Shown here in pieces: positions 48,096 to 58,136 of a DNA stretch of 64,000 nt. Source of the DNA: Eutypella sp. D-1 (lineage: Eukaryota > Ascomycota > Sordariomycetes > Xylariales > Diatrypaceae); NCBI GenBank assembly GCA_023313575.1, contig JAJTTP010000006.1:310001-374000 (forward strand), in the 5' to 3' direction. The notes beneath the pieces were generated by a model. The model searched no databases. It had not been told where the DNA came from and saw nothing but the letters and a program-made list of their open reading frames with translations. Positions within the stretch are counted from its first letter, which is position 1. Every line of letters starts with the position of its first letter. Both the position numbers and the translations under genes were made by a program.

Positions 48096-49919
48096 AACTT
48101 TAGAGTATACGATTGTAAGGATGGTCAGTGAGTACTAAGATATACCTAGTGCTTCATAGTTGGAACAAACACCTCGTAGATCATCCGAAGTTCAGAACAG
48201 ATTCTCGTTGTTGATCATAGTATCATTATCATGACGGCCCTTGCGTCCGCACCCCAGCGGTCAACCACTCGCTTTTTTCTCATCTCTTATGTTCAAGCTG
48301 TTGGGGAAGCTACCTAGTGAACCGCATTCAATAGGTAGACGCATTTGATCGTACCTGCAGGGCTTGCCAAGGTGGGCCGGGGGGCTAGAAGCGCCCGCCG
48401 ACCGTTTAGCGGCTGCGTTGGCTGCATTAGCAGGTTTTTGGGGTTCTGCGGCTACCTGCACATTCTAGAGTTATCGATAAACCCACCGACTGGTATCCAT
48501 CGTCGATATTTCTATTTGGAGGAAGCGCTCAAGGCGCTTAACTATGGCAAGACAAAGCGTCTCAGCGCCTATCGATTGCCACTCTCATCAAGCTTTCGAG
48601 ACGGACGAAAGACAGTAGAATACGAATATGCCAGCATGCTGGTCTATGTCTTATGCATGACGACCCCCTCCGTCCCTTAATTGGAATCTAGAGCACTATT
48701 AGATTTCTAAATATGTCTAACCACGTCTGAGCATACCGCTTTGCTACTTCGACGCGTGTGACGTATGTCCCCAAGGCGACTTTCTCGAAGTGACCGTCAC
48801 AGGCTGGCCACAAGCCGCCCAGAACCCGACGGACGCATCCATTTTGCATGCATTCTTCCGATTCAGTGGCTCATACAGGTGCGACGAACGCCTCAATCAG
48901 TGAATTCTTGCCATCCTGTCAGTTCGTAGTCAAGCAGTCTAGATTTATGCACAATGTGACAGGCAGCGTGACCAGCGTACAACGTACTGTGTGTCAACTG
49001 TCAAACAAAACAGGCGAGAAATTCAAAACATTGACAGGTATCTCGCACGAGCACACGCATTGACCAAAATGTGCGCGTAACGCCGGTCACGGCTCCAAGC
49101 GACGGGTCCCCGCATCGAATAAAACTGAGAGACGGACGAGTTGACGAGTCAGCAAAGCCGACCGGTCCTCGAGTCCCGTCCTCGAGCCTCTCCCAGTTTG
49201 CCAGTAAAGGCGAAGGAGGGCATGCGGACCAAACCAGAGACGGTTTCAGCCTCCGGCAGAGTCCACCGCCAATCGTAGTCGATCTCGCATCGCAGCAACC
49301 CGCGACGATCAGACGCGCGGTACGCAACCCATCACGTCATGTCTCTGTAGATCCGTTATGGCATGCGTAATAATTTCTCTGTTCAATTTCTCCTTTCCCG
49401 TACCTCCTTTCCTGGAGTTTACAATTATAATTATGTAGACACGCAGATGCGTAAACGGGGTTGCAATGATATTTCACGACTGACACTAGCATCCTCCTAG
49501 TTATCCAGCTTAACACAGCCTGCCTACTACTATCATCAAAGCGTGCCACTGTCATATCTAAATACCGGATGGATAAAGATGCATGTGATTCATCACACGG
49601 TCGTGAGCGTATGCCTACGTTCTTAGTATCGGGTAATCAAAGATGATCATCGTATTCATGGACGCCTACACAAGACACACTGATATGGAATTTATCATTG
49701 CGCGACGGCGTCTCTCTGCTTAGCAAATAAACGAAATCCACCTCTCTTCAATTGCCAAGGGTGAATTCATCGTGATAACACCAAGGAGCCAAGTGCAGCG
49801 ATATCGCGTGGCACACCGTGACCCCACCAACATATCCTCTTAGCGTTCTACACCACACATGTAACTACTTAGTACGGAGAGAGATTCGAACGGAGCCAGA
49901 GACTCTCGAACTACCGTAG
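48096..49919. other. Intergenic between the two inverted-repeat elements
   Basis: About 1.8 kb with no supported gene. Confidence 0.45.
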
Positions 49920-49945
49920 TACGGTGGGCTACAGCGCTGACTGTC
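49875..49945 (-). other. tRNA-like stretch overlapping a transposon end
   Basis: Read on the minus strand, it shows a Pol III B-box-like GTTCGAATC and, about 40 bases upstream, an A-box-like TAGCCCACCG lying in the terminal repeat. GAGACAG and CTCTCTC at the ends could pair at six of seven positions. No proper T-stem forms, so this is not called a functional tRNA gene. Confidence 0.25.
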
Positions 49946-50545
49946 TCAATTCCTTTTTTTTTAATACATGCACCCTAATTCAAACAAAGGTTATGCTAAC
50001 AGCCAGCTAGCGATTTTTAGCGCGTTTTTTAAATGCATATACCTTTTTAAAACGATAACGTACCTGCTATATACTTTTTAAATACATAATATCGTATCTG
50101 TTTATTACAAGTTATCGCGGGCTATCGCGGGTCATCGTAAGCTATTTATCCCGTCCTATCTATCCCATCGCATTTAATCGCACCTATTTAATCGCTTGCA
50201 CTTATTTAATCGCAGCCATTATACCTACTGCAGCCATTATAGCCATTATAACTATTACTGCCATTACAGCCTATTTAGATGGGATAGATAAAATAGGTAC
50301 GATTAAATAGGTACGATTGAATGGGTGCGATTAAATGGGTGCGATTAAATGGGTGCGATTAAATGGGTGCGATTAAATGGGATGGGTGCGATTAAACAGG
50401 ATTGGATGGGTGTGATTAAATAGGATGGATTATACCCCATTTGGTGCCAGCTGGTAGTCTAAATATATATGTACATAGGGGTGGCCGTATACGCGTTTTT
50501 GGGCAAAAAAAAGGGAATTGAGACAGTCAGCGCTGTAGCCTACCG
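49922..50545. mobile_element. Second inverted-repeat element (MITE), 624 bases
   Basis: The left end CGGTGGGCTACAGCGCTGAC is matched by the right end in reverse complement, CGGTAGGCTACAGCGCTGAC. Both continue through TGTCTCAATTCC and a T run, giving arms of about 40 bases. TA sits at both borders (49920-49921 and 50546-50547). There is no coding frame. The interior is AT-rich on the left, suggesting RIP, and has 14-base tandem repeats on the right. TA borders suggest a Tc1/mariner-type source. Its arms are unrelated in sequence to those of the element at 47.5 kb. The exact border could lie a few bases further out, since CCGTAG also occurs on both sides. Confidence 0.75.
50290..50430. repeat. 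14-base tandem array GGGTGCGATTAAAT
   Basis: About eight copies, the first ones reading AGGTACGATTAAAT. The opposite orientation of the same word (ATTTAATCGCACC) appears at about 50168-50215, so the interior of the element can fold back on itself. Confidence 0.75.
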
Positions 50546-50779
50546 TACCGTAGCGTATCTCGTGATTCTTATCGCGAATCGCTTCCCCACTTGGCGGCCC
50601 AGGTTGTACCTATCAACTGTGGCGAGAGAGCCGGTTCGAGCGTGACTCTTCTCTCAACTTCAATACCATCCACTCATGATGCTTCAATATGCCATAATAC
50701 GATGATAGTCAATTGACGAGCCATCTCTCGGATTAGTCTAGCCATTTCATAGAAACATAAAGAAGAAACGACAAGAACG

Positions 50780-52360
50780 ATGCCGCCCTTCTCGAGAACG
50801 CGAACCGGATGCTTCACGTGCAGAGAGGACGGCTATAAGTGCGACGAGCAGAAGCCCCACTGCGGCCGGTGCATCCGTCTTAACAAGATCTGCAAGGGTT
50901 ACGGTGTAAAGTTGAAATGGCGGGCCATCGAGGGACCACTGACAACGACAGCGACCCAATCTAAAGAACGCGGTAACAAGCGACAGAGGACGGCTAAACC
51001 GAAGTCACCCGCGCGGACCGGCAGCGACGGCAATGGCACGTTCGTCATCGCGTCAAGTCCCCAAGGCCTCTTGAGCCCGTCGTCGCTGCCGTTACCGACA
51101 GGAACCGAGATAATCAAGCGGAATCCGTCATATCTCGCCCTCGACCCCGGCATGGCCGACCAACAGCGCTACTTGATGCATCACTGGACGACAGTACTGG
51201 CTACTGTGGTCTCAATGGCCGCTGGACCGCAAAATCCTTTCCTGGTGCATCTGACGCCCATGGCGGCGCAGTCCGCGGCGGTGCGCTCGGCCGTTTGTTC
51301 GATGGCGGCGAGCCACTTAGCGATCCTGCGGCAAAGCGGCGGTGGAGGTGACGACGCCCAGGCTCTGCAGACGTCCGCTCTGCACCACCGCGTCCTAGCA
51401 GTTTCCTCCCTGCGGCAGTCGCTGCAGACCCAAGACCCGGAGCTCTCGCTCGCCACCGTCTTGCTATTGCAGGTGTCCGACCGCTTGTTTGCCATTGACA
51501 CCCGCGTTGACCACCTTTCCGGTGCCAAGGCGATCATTGCTGCGGGCCGCGGGCGCGGAGACGGGGGAAAGCCCCGCGCCTGGGACACCGCGAGCGCCGC
51601 ATTCCTACTCAGCCTGTGTTTCTACCACGACGTGCTTGCATCCGTAGCCCGGGGCTCCAGGCCCGTACTTGAGTTTGATGGCGATGGTAGTGATGAGCAC
51701 GGGAACTTGTTCCCTGTCGAGTCTATGGCCATGGAGGGTGTAGAGTCCATGAGGGGCCTGACAGCCGTGCTACAAATCGTCGGGCGGATCAGCCGGATGC
51801 GGGGTATGAACTCAAACCCCGAGCAGGACGCGGAGGGCCACGCGGTCGAGGCAGAACTCAACGCACTGGGGGGATCCACTGTTATCACCACCGACAGTCT
51901 GAATGACGACGGAAACAATATCCGCACCGGCACCGGCATTGCGGTCACGGAGGACGACATCAACCACACGATCCAGGCCTACAAGCACGCGGCATTCATC
52001 TACCTATACCGTGTGTGGTTCAACGTAGGGGCACCGCATCCACTGACGCTCAAGCACGCGCGCAGCAGCCTGCGGCACCTGGGAGCAGTGGGGCTATCGT
52101 CGCCGCTACTGTCGGCGCACGTATGGCCTCTCTGGACGGCCGGCTGCGAGACCATCGACGCCGATGAGCGTCGCTTCGTCTCCGACCGTGTCGATGCCAT
52201 GTACGGCGTCCGCCACCTGCCCTCGCTGCGTCGCATCCGCCTCGACATTGAGGAGGTCTGGAAGATTAAAGACGACCAGCGCTCCTCCACCGGCGTCGAC
52301 AACGTCGACTGCATTAAGGTCATACTAAAGAACAGACAGAGGGAGGCTGACCTGGCTTAG
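50780..52360 (+). CDS. Zn2Cys6 transcription factor
   Basis: A single open frame of 526 residues. The N-terminal binuclear zinc cluster has all six cysteines with spacing C-x2-C-x6-C-x6-C-x2-C-x6-C (from GCFTC to NKIC, residues about 11-38), giving DNA binding to CGG half-sites by family. A basic linker with two clusters (KERGNKRQR and KPKSP) follows. The rest resembles the Fungal_trans_2 regulatory domain: QQRYLMHHWTTVLATVVSM, NPFLVHLTPMA, and a C-terminal AHVWPLWTAGCETIDADER. Targets are unknown. The nearest genes are a transposon remnant upstream and an oxidoreductase 1.5 kb downstream, so no local cluster is evident. The ATG at 50780 starts directly before the zinc cluster, as usual. Confidence 0.92.
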   Translation: MPPFSRTRTGCFTCREDGYKCDEQKPHCGRCIRLNKICKGYGVKLKWRAIEGPLTTTATQSKERGNKRQRTAKPKSPARTGSDGNGTFVIASSPQGLLSPSSLPLPTGTEIIKRNPSYLALDPGMADQQRYLMHHWTTVLATVVSMAAGPQNPFLVHLTPMAAQSAAVRSAVCSMAASHLAILRQSGGGGDDAQALQTSALHHRVLAVSSLRQSLQTQDPELSLATVLLLQVSDRLFAIDTRVDHLSGAKAIIAAGRGRGDGGKPRAWDTASAAFLLSLCFYHDVLASVARGSRPVLEFDGDGSDEHGNLFPVESMAMEGVESMRGLTAVLQIVGRISRMRGMNSNPEQDAEGHAVEAELNALGGSTVITTDSLNDDGNNIRTGTGIAVTEDDINHTIQAYKHAAFIYLYRVWFNVGAPHPLTLKHARSSLRHLGAVGLSSPLLSAHVWPLWTAGCETIDADERRFVSDRVDAMYGVRHLPSLRRIRLDIEEVWKIKDDQRSSTGVDNVDCIKVILKNRQREADLA

Positions 52361-53821
52361 ATAAGTCACAACGTTGGCACTGATCGTGCTGTCAAGACTT
52401 TACCTCAAAATCGATCCAACCCGAATTCCCATGATTATTTCGCTACGATGGTTTCACTCTATCACTAGCAACGCCGATGCCGCCTGTTAGGCTCGTAAGC
52501 TATCTAATTTCCTGGTGGTTACACTGAGGTCGTGGCAAGGCCCGGTGGTAGCCTCCCCTCCCCATATCGTCGCTTCGATTAAATAATCACATGGAATCGA
52601 GACGGGCCGCTTCGAGCAGACAAACCCCGCCCAGCATCCATGCAGTGGATCCAAGCGAGGTAGATAGTCAACCTGAGGGAAACAACAGGACACCCTTGTG
52701 CAACGCCGCCCGTGCCGCTTCCATGGCATAAGACGCACAAAGTCAATTGGCTACTCAGCGCCTCCTGACGAATACATGCAATTCGGTTCTTCTAAATAAA
52801 ACATGATACGACACCGCATGAATGCGCGTAACAACGCGACTATTCGCTCTTACTGAGCCAACTCTTAACGACCGCCAGGGCACCGACAATCCTTCGCACT
52901 TTACTTTAATAGAGGTTTATGAAAGCTATTTCTCAGACAACCAACCGGCGTTACCTCAAAGAGACAACATTATCGCGACAAGTAGGTCGGCATCTCTATC
53001 ATCACCCCCTCATTGAATAAGGCAGATAGATCACACCACCACGAGCGGGGTACAGAGTTACATACTCGATATGAGGACAGAAGAGGCGCGTTTATTCTGG
53101 CCGCTTTGCCTTCGTTCAAAGCGTATGGCCAAGTCGATTGGTAAGATCCGGGTCAACTCAGGGTATATGCAGCGTTTTGCTGGCATATATTCAAACGAGA
53201 TACTCGGCTGCCCCAAGATATCAGCGCCATCTTTGGTTAAGTGAGCTTCAAATGGGCATTTATATGAGTATCTATGTGGGTTCTCGCTGCTAGCGTAAGG
53301 ATTTGTTGTGGAGGGTTTTAATCCACTTCTGCATTTAGGTGTTTAAATCTATTTTATGTAAGGAATCTTCCTGTCGGATAGCTAGCTTGCACCTTAAGCT
53401 TCCATACGAAATTCATTCCCAGGATGCATGGTGGTAAAGTCCTGCTTTGGTCTTTCGCGAAGCACTGGAATTATATTTTGCGAAGCAATCCCAGTGTCGT
53501 AGCCCATTCGGTGCTAGAGATACTTGCCACCCTTGGCACCTCCGCACTTCAATCGCCCAAGACAGGATTCGTAAGCTGGAATCAGACAATATAATAAGCA
53601 CTTATCAAGCCAATAGGATAATGCATTGGTCCGACTCGGAGTTGCACGGATGCGGAATTGCTCCGCTCCCGGCCATCTGCCGTATGACTGACCGCAATCA
53701 CGTCAGTTTCCAAGAGATAAATTGATAAATTCAACACCATCGTGCCTCCTTTCCGCATCTAAGCATGTGTGATTGAACCTCATTTTATTACCGGAAAGTC
53801 ATATCAGGTTTCTGACCAAAC
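52361..53821. other. Intergenic
   Basis: About 1.46 kb with no supported gene. Confidence 0.5.
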
Positions 53822-55471
53822 ATGGCGCAGCGAGTTGAACCCAGAAAATATGACATAGTGCTCGTTGGCGCCACTGGGTACACGGGGCGTCTAACGGCTG
53901 AATATGTCGCGCGATTGCTCCCGAGCGATCTGAAGTGGGCGATTGCAGGCAGGTCACAGAGCAAGCTTGATGCACTCGCCGCTAAGCTGAGGGCGGATTT
54001 TCCCAACAGGTCGCAGCCAAGTACGCCCACTTAACCCCAGACATCAGCCCAGATCCAGGCCGGGGCCATGGTCGCAGCATAGAAACTGACTTAGGTTATG
54101 GATCAGCCGTCGAAGTCGTCTCGCTCACGAACCAGACACAGCTTAACGCCTTAGTCGGCAGCGCCATTGTCTGCATCAGCGTGGTGGCATATTGGAAGGA
54201 TGCTACCGGCGAGACTGTCGTCAAAGCTTGCATTGAGAATAGAACGGATTATCTAGACGTGTGAGTGCTAGGACTACACGACGGGCACTCGGGCAAATTT
54301 GCCAGCTCATTATTTGCGGGCTTTAGACTAATACACGAAACCTCAGAGCCGGGGAGCCCCCACTCTTACGGGACTGGGCCGTAAAGTACCATGAGGCCGC
54401 CAAATCAGCTGGGGTTGCTGTGCGTACATCTGCTGTCCGAAACGACTTCCCTGGAGGTGTTGTAGTTTACTGGCCTGGCGACTAATATTCCAATCATATT
54501 GTAGCTCATCCACAATTGCGGCGTAGGAGGCGCTCCCCAAGACATCGCAGCCTGGGCTGCGATTCGCGAGTTGCGTGAATCCTCTTCTCTAAAGACGAAA
54601 GAAGTCGTACTATCTATGAAAGGAAACGTGTGAGTCCCGTCAACCTCGACGGTCTCTACGAGCCGCGTTTCGAAATAAAAATCCGGAAATACTAACGGAG
54701 AATGTTTTTGCCCCATATAGTGCCAGTGACGGAGTTAGTAGCGGGACACTTGAATCCTTGCTACACACGTTCGAGTACGATACGGAGCTTTGGAAAGAGT
54801 CCATTGACCCGTGGGCACTGTGTCCCGTGGAGGCTCGGGAGCGACGGCCCGACCGGTCGGCCCCGTCGAATCCGGCTAACATGCTTGGCCTGCGTCGGGA
54901 TCGGGACCTGGGCCTGCTGTCCGCGTCCTCCATGAATTCCTTCCTGAGCGAAATCATGGTCAACAGGACGTGGGGACTACTCCGGGATACCGATACAGAT
55001 TACGGCCCACGCTTCCGGTATAGCGAGTACGAGGCGGCGTCCTCTGCCCTGTCCGGCGTCCTGAGCATCTTCGGCGGCTCGTTGATTATGGGGATTCTGA
55101 GTCTTGCTCCCGTCCGCGCCCTCATCCGCAGGTTCTTCCTAACGCCTGGTGATGGCGCCGGTCCGGACGTTGAGGCGTCGCGGAACTCACGCGTTGCGCT
55201 AGAGGCCGTTGCCGTTGCCGACGTCGAGGGCGGTGGAAACACGGGGGCCGTGCGTGCGAGGACCATCTTCTCGTACCCCTCGGGCGCGTATCACTTAACG
55301 GGTATCTTAGTGGCACAGGGGGCAGCGTCATTACTATACGCGAAGAAACTAGAGGGCGGCTACGCTGGCGGGTCTCTCACACCCGCCTTCCTCGGCGATG
55401 ATTTTGTGCGCCGCATCAGGGAGGCGGGAGCCGTTCTCAGGAGTGAGACATTGTCGGCTTCTTCGATTTAA
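53822..55471 (+). CDS. Saccharopine dehydrogenase-like oxidoreductase
   Basis: Five exons, 53822-54020, 54095-54260, 54347-54419, 54505-54629 and 54721-55471, give 437 residues. The N-terminal Rossmann motif VGATGYTGRLTAEYVA, together with WAIAGRSQSKLDAL, marks the saccharopine dehydrogenase-like NAD(P)-binding domain. Later blocks YLDVAGEPPLLRDW and IHNCGVGGAPQDIAAW follow family order. A hydrophobic segment (LSGVLSIFGGSLIMGILSLAP) around residue 285 probably anchors the protein to a membrane, as in the SCCPDH/enoyl-reductase-like group. Lysine biosynthesis is not implied, since true saccharopine dehydrogenases differ in the C-terminal half. The C-terminus SYPSGAYHLTGILVAQGA is typical. It is convergent with the next gene. 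Confidence 0.87.
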
Positions 55472-55683
55472 GAATATACAGTTCTTTATTTTTCGCTATC
55501 CGTATACCTGAAAAATTATTACAACCTAACGGTACTATAAGGCACTGCAGCACCCAACTTTTATATCCTCATCATTTAACCTCAACGCACAACATAGGTG
55601 CCATCGAAAGCTTGAATAATTCATCCACGGAAAGACACAGAATGTAGTATGCGTACATCCACAAAGCATGTGACAGAGGACAA

Positions 55684-56724
55684 CTACTCCAGCACATAGT
55701 TATAACCGTTTTTCAGGTCGACGAAATTCGGCGGGTCGAGTCGAGCGACATCTGCTCCGCCTTTATCCAGCTGCTCCATCTTCAAGCCCCAAGACAGAGT
55801 ATGCCTGGCATCCCAGACCCCCTTCATTATGGCGCCCGAGTACAGGAGCTCCTGATCTGCAGTATTAAGCCAATATGCTGGTTTCGCCATCTGCCAGAGC
55901 CGCAGCCCTGCGCGCACGCCGCTAACGGTACGCATCCCCCATGCGAAGCCTTCCTTGAGTGGGTGCATCATTGCTAAGACGCGCAAAGGCGGCTCAGAAA
56001 CTAGCAAGTCCTCGATGCACTGTTTATCCCGAACACTGTTCAGCTCCCAACCATGCGGGAAGAACAGAATTGCCTCGTTTTTTAATTCGCTATCAGCTCC
56101 TTCGTCCTCGCCATGACTCCATGCCAAAGCTAACCCGTAGTTGAAGGTCGTGAGTTTTAGTGAAATAAAGCTGAGCCAGCTAGGAAGGGGTGATTTTGAG
56201 TGGGTTGCCTTCCACGAGGTTCCGCTACCGAACACGGACATTTCCACAACACGCTCGAAGTGGTTGAAGCCGGAGATTGTCTTGGTAACTATAGGGGCGG
56301 TAAAAACGGGGATTGCCGGGCTGAAAGTAAGAAGTGTATCACGATTCGCGTGATCGCCGATATAATGACCGATAACGATGGCATCGACGGCCGCCTCCTC
56401 CCGGCCAGGGCTGCCTGCAGAATCCTCAATCTCGCGCACCAAGGCGTTAACTCCCGCCCCGTCTGTGGCCACGGCGACACAATTCCTATCAAGGCGGGAG
56501 AACCACTCCCCCAGTGTTATCATGGCCCCAGGTTCGACGAGCCACGGCTCTATCACCACGTGATAGTAAGCCTTACCCAGCGCATCGCGCTCTGCAGCCG
56601 GTCGGGGAAAGGATGCTAGCCAGGAATTGTCTCCGTTGAGGTTGGTCATAATGGGACGAAGGCCGCGCCCTGTTCTATTCCCCACGTGCGCCTTAAGCGT
56701 CTTTTCGCGAGCTTCTTTTGCCAT
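55684..56724 (-). CDS. Metallo-beta-lactamase-like protein, altered metal motif
   Basis: A single open frame; from the ATG at 56724 it has 346 residues. It resembles a fungal family with the metallo-beta-lactamase fold: NGDNSWLASFPRP, YYHVVIEPWL, AVDAIVIGHYIGDHANRDTL, FTAPIVTKTISGFNHFERVVEM and ILFFPHGWELNS. The usual HxHxDH zinc motif appears as HYIGDH, with isoleucine at the second histidine position, so metal binding may be reduced or different. No signal peptide is visible. The reaction is unknown. The next gene is the convergent saccharopine dehydrogenase-like gene 212 bases away. An upstream GTG at 56733 is in frame, but ATG is preferred. Confidence 0.7.
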   Translation of the reverse strand: MAKEAREKTLKAHVGNRTGRGLRPIMTNLNGDNSWLASFPRPAAERDALGKAYYHVVIEPWLVEPGAMITLGEWFSRLDRNCVAVATDGAGVNALVREIEDSAGSPGREEAAVDAIVIGHYIGDHANRDTLLTFSPAIPVFTAPIVTKTISGFNHFERVVEMSVFGSGTSWKATHSKSPLPSWLSFISLKLTTFNYGLALAWSHGEDEGADSELKNEAILFFPHGWELNSVRDKQCIEDLLVSEPPLRVLAMMHPLKEGFAWGMRTVSGVRAGLRLWQMAKPAYWLNTADQELLYSGAIMKGVWDARHTLSWGLKMEQLDKGGADVARLDPPNFVDLKNGYNYVLE

Positions 56725-57445
56725 GATTGACACCGAATTTTCGATTTAACGTTATGTAATTTTAGTGGTCGTCTAAAGCCCACTCTCGTTCTCTGTATAC
56801 CTCTGTCTCTTTGCGGAATGAGGTTTACGATACTGCTCATTGCCGAGGCGGCTATAAGGGCGGTAGTGAGAAGAAATGCGAAGGGAGCTCTGGATGAAAC
56901 CGAAGTGAGAGACGGAGGGAAGAAGGGGGGTATAATAACGATATGCGGTCGGCGAAGTAGAGCTGTGTCGAAGTAAGGGGGGCCGTTCCTTAGTTGGAAC
57001 TTTTGAACACTAAGTGAGAATTTCCCAGGATAATGCCTGACGTGCGATGATCCAACTGGTTAACCTATAAATGCAATATATAACAAGAGCTGTGTGGTTT
57101 GTTGTTATTCCAGGTTCATGTCAGCCCTAGACACTTTAGGCATCTAGACTTATGCATCCTTATGGACCTTTTGGACCTGATAGTGCTGACCCCGTATTTT
57201 ACTCGAAGTATACACGTGAAGCACTTAGTCATAACAATCCTTTTCTTATCACGTCAACGAACGTCCTGATTGATATTCATCATATTTCCACCACCGCCGC
57301 TCGGTCTCCGATACTCGAAGAATTTGGGTCGAAGTTACGTTATAGCGTTTTGGCCTTTGGGGGCGCAACTAAGTGGGCAAGACCTCCGAATACCGTCATG
57401 AACTAGAACTAAAGTCAGCACCGGCAAAGACGACTATAACCAGTT
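56725..57445. other. Intergenic
   Basis: About 720 bases upstream of the beta-lactamase-like gene and downstream of the cupin. A short open frame at 57152-57406 has no supporting features. Confidence 0.45.
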
Positions 57446-58136
57446 TCAACATACTATTTCGTCTATGAAACGAAAGTGTAACGGGAGAGCAAGATAGGCA
57501 TCCCCATCGTAGAACGCTCTGAGTACATGGGCAACCCCTCCAAACTTGTTCGCGGACATGAGATCGTTGAAGAACCTATCGTTATCTGTTAGTTCCGGAA
57601 GTCTTGTTCATCGGGGATCATGGTGACAATTCACAAAGCCTTATATTCTCCCGCAGGGTCGGCCCTCTCCCGTACTCGGACTCGCTCGCCCTTGAATCCT
57701 TTCATGCTGTGCACGGCACGGGCCGGGATAAACACCGCCGGGTCGCCAGCTTGCACCTGTATCTTCTTCCCATCTAGGGTAACTTCAATTCGTCCTTCGA
57801 CGACACCAATGTGCTCCGAGTGGTGCTAGTGATGCTCAGTCTCGGCCGGGTGGCATGGGAACGGATGCGCACAGTATCGGTATGAGCTTATTTACCTTGT
57901 GCCAGTGAGGTGGAACGTAGAACGCGTCCGAATTTTTGCCGCCGTCGGCGATTGTGTCTATGACGTACCTGTCAATGGATGTTTCTGGCTCGGACTCGTC
58001 GATCTGGATGTCCATCGTTACACCCTTGCCACCACGTTAGCATGACTGTATTGGGTAATTGCCACTACATAAGTAGTGTAGATAATGAACTCACGGGTCC
58101 GATGTGCAATGTTTTCAACACCTTGAGAGAAGCCAT
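57446..58136 (-). CDS. Small cupin-domain protein
   Basis: Four short exons, 58095-58136, 57896-58024, 57635-57825 and 57446-57575, give 163 residues with all phases closed. Because each exon is short, no long open frame marks this gene. The protein reads MASLKVLKTLHIGP, then a beta-barrel core with VPPHWHKHHSEHIGVVEGRI, the first cupin motif including two metal-binding-type histidines and a glutamate. GDPAVFIPARAVHSM is the second motif. The tail is FFNDLMSANKFGG to ALPLHFRFIDE. The pattern matches small fungal cupins of unknown function, often found beside oxidative enzymes. Splice sites are GTGAGT, GTAAAT and GTGAAT donors with CAAG, CTAG and ATAG acceptors. Confidence 0.72.

Noticed and set aside
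48345..48680. Plus-strand frame of 111 codons between the two inverted-repeat elements
   Set aside because: Begins with ATC in the frame rather than a clear ATG and has no family resemblance; length is within chance.
49071..49370. Overlapping open frames on both strands near 49.0-49.4 kb
   Set aside because: Both strands are open to a similar length, as happens by chance in this composition. No protein features.
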